Below, one piece after another: positions 6,083 to 8,733 of a stretch of 8,733 nt of DNA (the first letter of the stretch is position 1; the number at the start of each line of letters is the position of its first letter). The position numbers and the translations under genes are program-made. The DNA is taken from NCBI GenBank assembly GCA_036340215.1, contig JAYYZF010000048.1:1-8733 (forward strand), written 5' to 3'. The stretch is from JABJPE01 sp036340215. GTDB lineage: Bacteria > Pseudomonadota > Gammaproteobacteria > Comchoanobacterales > Comchoanobacteraceae. The notes below the pieces were generated by a model, which saw nothing but the letters and a program-made list of their open reading frames with translations, was not told the origin of the DNA and did no database searches.

Positions 6083-7582
6083 ATGAAAAATAATATTCTT
6101 GATGAAATAATTTTACAACAAGTATTAAAGGAATGTTTCGACATTAACTATGAAGGTGTAGAAAGTTTCATAAAGAGTGGTTTTAATGTTAACAGTACAT
6201 CTGAAATAAATGGCGTCAGTGTTTTGTTTTTCTGCGTTGAACGCATGCGGGGTATGGCATCCGGATATTTCAGAGAACAAGCAATTAAAATTATAAAATT
6301 GCTAATAGAAAATAAAGCCAAAATTGATAGTTTTACATCTGATGGCTTTTCAGCTTTACATCTTGCAGTTCAGCATAAACTTTATGATGTAGTGGATATT
6401 TTTATTGAAAATAAAGTTAACCTCAATTCATCACATGTCAAAACTTTTAACGGAACAGCGCTAGCAATGGCAATAAAAAATAATGATCCTGTAATGATTA
6501 AAAAGCTCACAGAAAATGGTGCCGATATAAACAATGTACAAGATCAAATAATATCTCATACTCAAACAAAACACACGATCAAGACTAATGAAAAACTATC
6601 AGCCATAAATTATGCTATTATACTCAAGTTTTATGATCTTATTCCTTTGCTTATAGATCTTGGCTGTGATGTTAATAAAACCTTGAATGTAGATGGAGAA
6701 ACTAGCCTGACGCATTTGGTCAAAGATAAAAAATATGATCTTGTAGCCAAAATTCTAAAATGTGGCGCTAATCCAGAAACTATTTTCTCACGTCGCACGA
6801 GAAGATCATCACGCGTAATTTCATTTCCATTGTTATATGCTATCGAGACGCTTGATGTAAAGATGGTAAAAGTTCTTTTAGATAATGGTGCGAATCCTAA
6901 CTTTGTTGTACCGAATAACGAAAAAACAATAGGTTCTGCTCTACTTTTTTCGTTATTTCAATTAAATGTGGGGATGATGATAAAAGGGGAAAACCCTGAT
7001 GACGTAACTAGGAGTAATATAATTGCTTTCAAAATAATTGTAGAATATCTTGTTAAAGCTGGAGCTGACGTATACCAACGTCATGGTGCACCATTATCAG
7101 CTCTTGAATTTGCACGTAATCATAATATGCAGTATATTCTTGAGGTATTACTACCTAACCACAAGACAGAACTGGAAAATATCGTAAAAACTGAAGATGT
7201 TAAATCTCTCTTATCTCTGTTACAAAAACCTAACATCGATATAAACGTAGAGCTTTTACCTGAAAAAACAGCACTTAGTTTGGCTCTTGCAGAGAAGTCT
7301 TGGAGAATTGCTCGAATTCTCATTGCAAATGACATTAAAATAAAAGAAAGTGACCTCTCTATAAATACATCAATTCAACCTGAGATAATAAAATCATTGC
7401 TTGAGGAAGCACACAAATTACAAAAAAAACATAACAATCATAGTTATTACAACTTTCCTCAAGATAATGGCTTTACTTTATTTGATAGATTTTGCGATAA
7501 AGGGACAAAGGAGAATAAAATGTTCGTTGTCGCCAGTCCTGAACACCCAATAATGAGGTTTGACGGTGTTGCTCCCGTGTAA
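6083..7582 (+). CDS. Ankyrin-repeat protein, longer paralogue
   Basis: The 499-residue protein is built almost entirely of ankyrin repeats. By eye the units are at about 12-83 (long insertion), 86-118 (DGFSALHLAVQHKLYDVVD), 122-152 (ending TENGADINN), 172-200, 203-232, 247-274 (VLLDNGANPN), 275-331 (long insertion, ending LVKAGADVY), 335-360, 363-393 and 394-422. A charged helix at about 432-450 and a tail ending MRFDGVAPV follow. No signal peptide or membrane helix is visible, and no extra enzymatic domain such as F-box, U-box or Fic was recognised. GGAGA (6071-6075) gives a strong SD 7 bases before the ATG. It lies 82 bases after the shorter paralogue, likely a tandem duplicate pair. The role (cytosolic adaptor or host-directed effector) is inference. 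Confidence 0.9.
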   Translation: MKNNILDEIILQQVLKECFDINYEGVESFIKSGFNVNSTSEINGVSVLFFCVERMRGMASGYFREQAIKIIKLLIENKAKIDSFTSDGFSALHLAVQHKLYDVVDIFIENKVNLNSSHVKTFNGTALAMAIKNNDPVMIKKLTENGADINNVQDQIISHTQTKHTIKTNEKLSAINYAIILKFYDLIPLLIDLGCDVNKTLNVDGETSLTHLVKDKKYDLVAKILKCGANPETIFSRRTRRSSRVISFPLLYAIETLDVKMVKVLLDNGANPNFVVPNNEKTIGSALLFSLFQLNVGMMIKGENPDDVTRSNIIAFKIIVEYLVKAGADVYQRHGAPLSALEFARNHNMQYILEVLLPNHKTELENIVKTEDVKSLLSLLQKPNIDINVELLPEKTALSLALAEKSWRIARILIANDIKIKESDLSINTSIQPEIIKSLLEEAHKLQKKHNNHSYYNFPQDNGFTLFDRFCDKGTKENKMFVVASPEHPIMRFDGVAPV

Positions 7583-7601
7583 TAAAAATGTAGATAGATA
7601 C

Positions 7602-7639
7602 TAGGATTTTTACAATATTCACACTAGAAAAAAATCCTA
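7602..7639. repeat. 10-bp inverted repeat between the ankyrin gene and gpmA
   Basis: TAGGATTTTT (7602-7611) and AAAAATCCTA (7630-7639) are perfect reverse complements separated by 18 bases, 20 to 57 bases after the ankyrin stop. The stem is AT-rich and no U-run follows on either strand, so it is not a standard intrinsic terminator. It could still slow polymerase, protect the ankyrin mRNA 3' end, or be an operator for gpmA. The gpmA start lies 45 bases beyond it. Confidence 0.5.
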
Positions 7640-7684
7640 AAATCAAATACCATTATTTATCTTATTTTTAGGAAGGAACATAAT

Positions 7685-8338
7685 ATGGGAGAATTAATTT
7701 TATTGCGTCACGGCCAATCTGTTTGGAACAAAGAAAACTTATTCACTGGTTGGGTGAATATAGGTCTATCAGAGCAAGGCATTCAAGAGGCACTAGCAGC
7801 TGGTAATGAAATACAAAACACCGCTCTAGACTATGTCTTTGTTTCAAGTTTAATAAGAGCCCAACAAACTGCGATGCTTGCTCTCGCAAATTATCCCAGG
7901 CATGCTACTCTAATCCCCCAAAATAAAGAAAATTCAGCATGGCAGGATTCAGATAACTCTGAGCTTTTGCCTGTCTATGAGGATTGGCGACTGAATGAGA
8001 GATATTACGGCGATCTCCAAGGCTTAAACAAACAGGAAACTATAGACAAGTATGGGAAGGAGCAAGTTCATATTTGGCGTAGAAGCTTTGACACTCCGCC
8101 ACCAAATGGGGAAAGTCTTGCCATGACTGCAGCGAGAACATTACCTCAATTTAAAGAAAATATTTTACCAAAGTTAGCAGAAGATAAAAATATACTCATT
8201 GTTGCCCATGGGAACTCATTACGCTCAATAATAATGGAAATAGAAGGGCTTTCAGCATCTGAAATAACAGCACATGAAATACCTACTGGCAAACCAATCT
8301 TCTATAAATACCTAAAAGGGAAATTTCAAAAAAACTAG
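7685..8338 (+). CDS. gpmA: 2,3-bisphosphoglycerate-dependent phosphoglycerate mutase
   Basis: The 217-residue protein interconverts 3- and 2-phosphoglycerate in glycolysis and gluconeogenesis in the cytosol. It has the histidine-phosphatase motif LLRHGQS (6-12) with phospho-acceptor H9, NLFTGW (18-23), the RAQQT segment with R58, LNERYYGDLQGLNK (103-116) with E105, and the second catalytic AHGNSLR (174-180) with H175. Compared with E. coli GpmA (about 250 residues) the loop between TPP and ESL is about 24 residues shorter, as in the compact alphaproteobacterial form, and the C-terminus is shorter. In contrast about 20 extra residues lie between R58 and LNER. A strong SD, AGGAAGGA (7670-7677), lies 7 bases before the ATG. 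Its TAG stop overlaps the stop of the convergent HIT gene. Confidence 0.96.
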   Translation: MGELILLRHGQSVWNKENLFTGWVNIGLSEQGIQEALAAGNEIQNTALDYVFVSSLIRAQQTAMLALANYPRHATLIPQNKENSAWQDSDNSELLPVYEDWRLNERYYGDLQGLNKQETIDKYGKEQVHIWRRSFDTPPPNGESLAMTAARTLPQFKENILPKLAEDKNILIVAHGNSLRSIIMEIEGLSASEITAHEIPTGKPIFYKYLKGKFQKN

Positions 8339-8682
8339 CCTGGAGGCCAAGTAAACTTTCTACCACCCAAAATATGGAGATGAAGATGAAAAACCGTTTG
8401 ACAAGCTCCAACTCCATTGTTAACAACAACCCTAAAGTCATCACCGATACCTAGTGAACGAGCAACATCACCGACCTTAAGGAGCAAGTGCCCCATAAGG
8501 CTTTGCTGCTCTGTATCTGCATCAGAAAGTTTTGGTATTATAACCTTAGGTATTAGTAAAACATGCACAGGTGCTTGTGGATTTATATCCTTGAAAGCAA
8601 GACACTTTTCATCTTCATAGACTATATCTGCTGGTATTTCTCTATTAATTATTTTAGTAAAAAGAGTTTCTTGAGTTGTCAT
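8335..8682 (-). CDS. HIT-family (HinT-like) purine nucleoside phosphoramidase
   Basis: The 115-residue protein is a complete HIT-domain protein of the HinT/PKCI branch, close in length to E. coli HinT (119). It begins with FTKIINREIPADIVYEDE (8-25), continues with the conserved AFKDINPQAPVHVLLIPK (29-46) and VNNG (87-90), and ends with the histidine triad FHLHLHILGGR (98-108), where H101 is the expected nucleophile. Family members hydrolyse nucleoside 5'-phosphoramidates such as AMP-lysine or AMP-morpholidate; the physiological substrate is generally unclear. The residue before the conserved QTVFH is Cys94, where relatives usually have Gly (GQS/GQT). A weak SD, GGAA (8688-8691 complement), lies 5 bases before the ATG. 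It is convergent with gpmA, sharing the CTAG at 8335-8338. Confidence 0.95.
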   Translation of the reverse strand: MTTQETLFTKIINREIPADIVYEDEKCLAFKDINPQAPVHVLLIPKVIIPKLSDADTEQQSLMGHLLLKVGDVARSLGIGDDFRVVVNNGVGACQTVFHLHLHILGGRKFTWPPG

Positions 8683-8733
8683 GATTATTCCAAAAAAATA
8701 ATAAAATTACTCTTTCACGATAACATAAATGTA

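Overview
The window is strongly AT-rich, tightly packed bacterial chromosome carrying nine complete or partial genes. GroEL is of gammaproteobacterial type: its apical-domain motifs (NNMRG, DKKISNIR) and GGM tail resemble Coxiella/Legionella GroEL as I remember them, and the thymidine kinase is close to E. coli Tdk. Two ankyrin-repeat proteins, low GC and lone metabolic genes suggest a host-associated or intracellular gammaproteobacterium, perhaps Legionellales-like. This placement is inference from motifs, not from a search.

Layout. Positions 1-105 hold the 3' end of an unrecognised gene. It is followed on the + strand by a secreted or membrane protein (137-1309) with the full topology of a bacterial ionotropic glutamate receptor: signal peptide, S1 ligand lobe, M1, pore loop, M2, S2 ligand lobe. 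On the - strand the groES-groEL operon (3533 to 1542) is read from a probable sigma-32 heat-shock promoter (about 3622-3650) and ends at a strong intrinsic terminator (1487-1516). Divergent from it, on the + strand, are tdk (thymidine kinase) and folE (GTP cyclohydrolase I). Two ankyrin-repeat genes follow (5152-6000 and 6083-7582), then gpmA (7685-8338). A HIT-family hydrolase gene on the - strand (8682-8335) converges on gpmA; the two share a CTAG that supplies both stop codons.

How the genes work together. GroES and GroEL form one folding machine. Tdk salvages thymidine for dTTP, and FolE makes the first pterin intermediate for folate, itself needed for thymidylate synthesis, so their adjacency may be meaningful. 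GpmA is glycolytic. The two ankyrin proteins are paralogues: the shorter resembles the C-terminal half of the longer. They have no Sec signal and could be cytosolic scaffolds or exported effectors. The channel-like receptor has a pore that looks more like animal glutamate receptors than like potassium-selective GluR0, and it is the most interesting single item. No RNA gene, CRISPR array, insertion sequence or phage gene was recognised.
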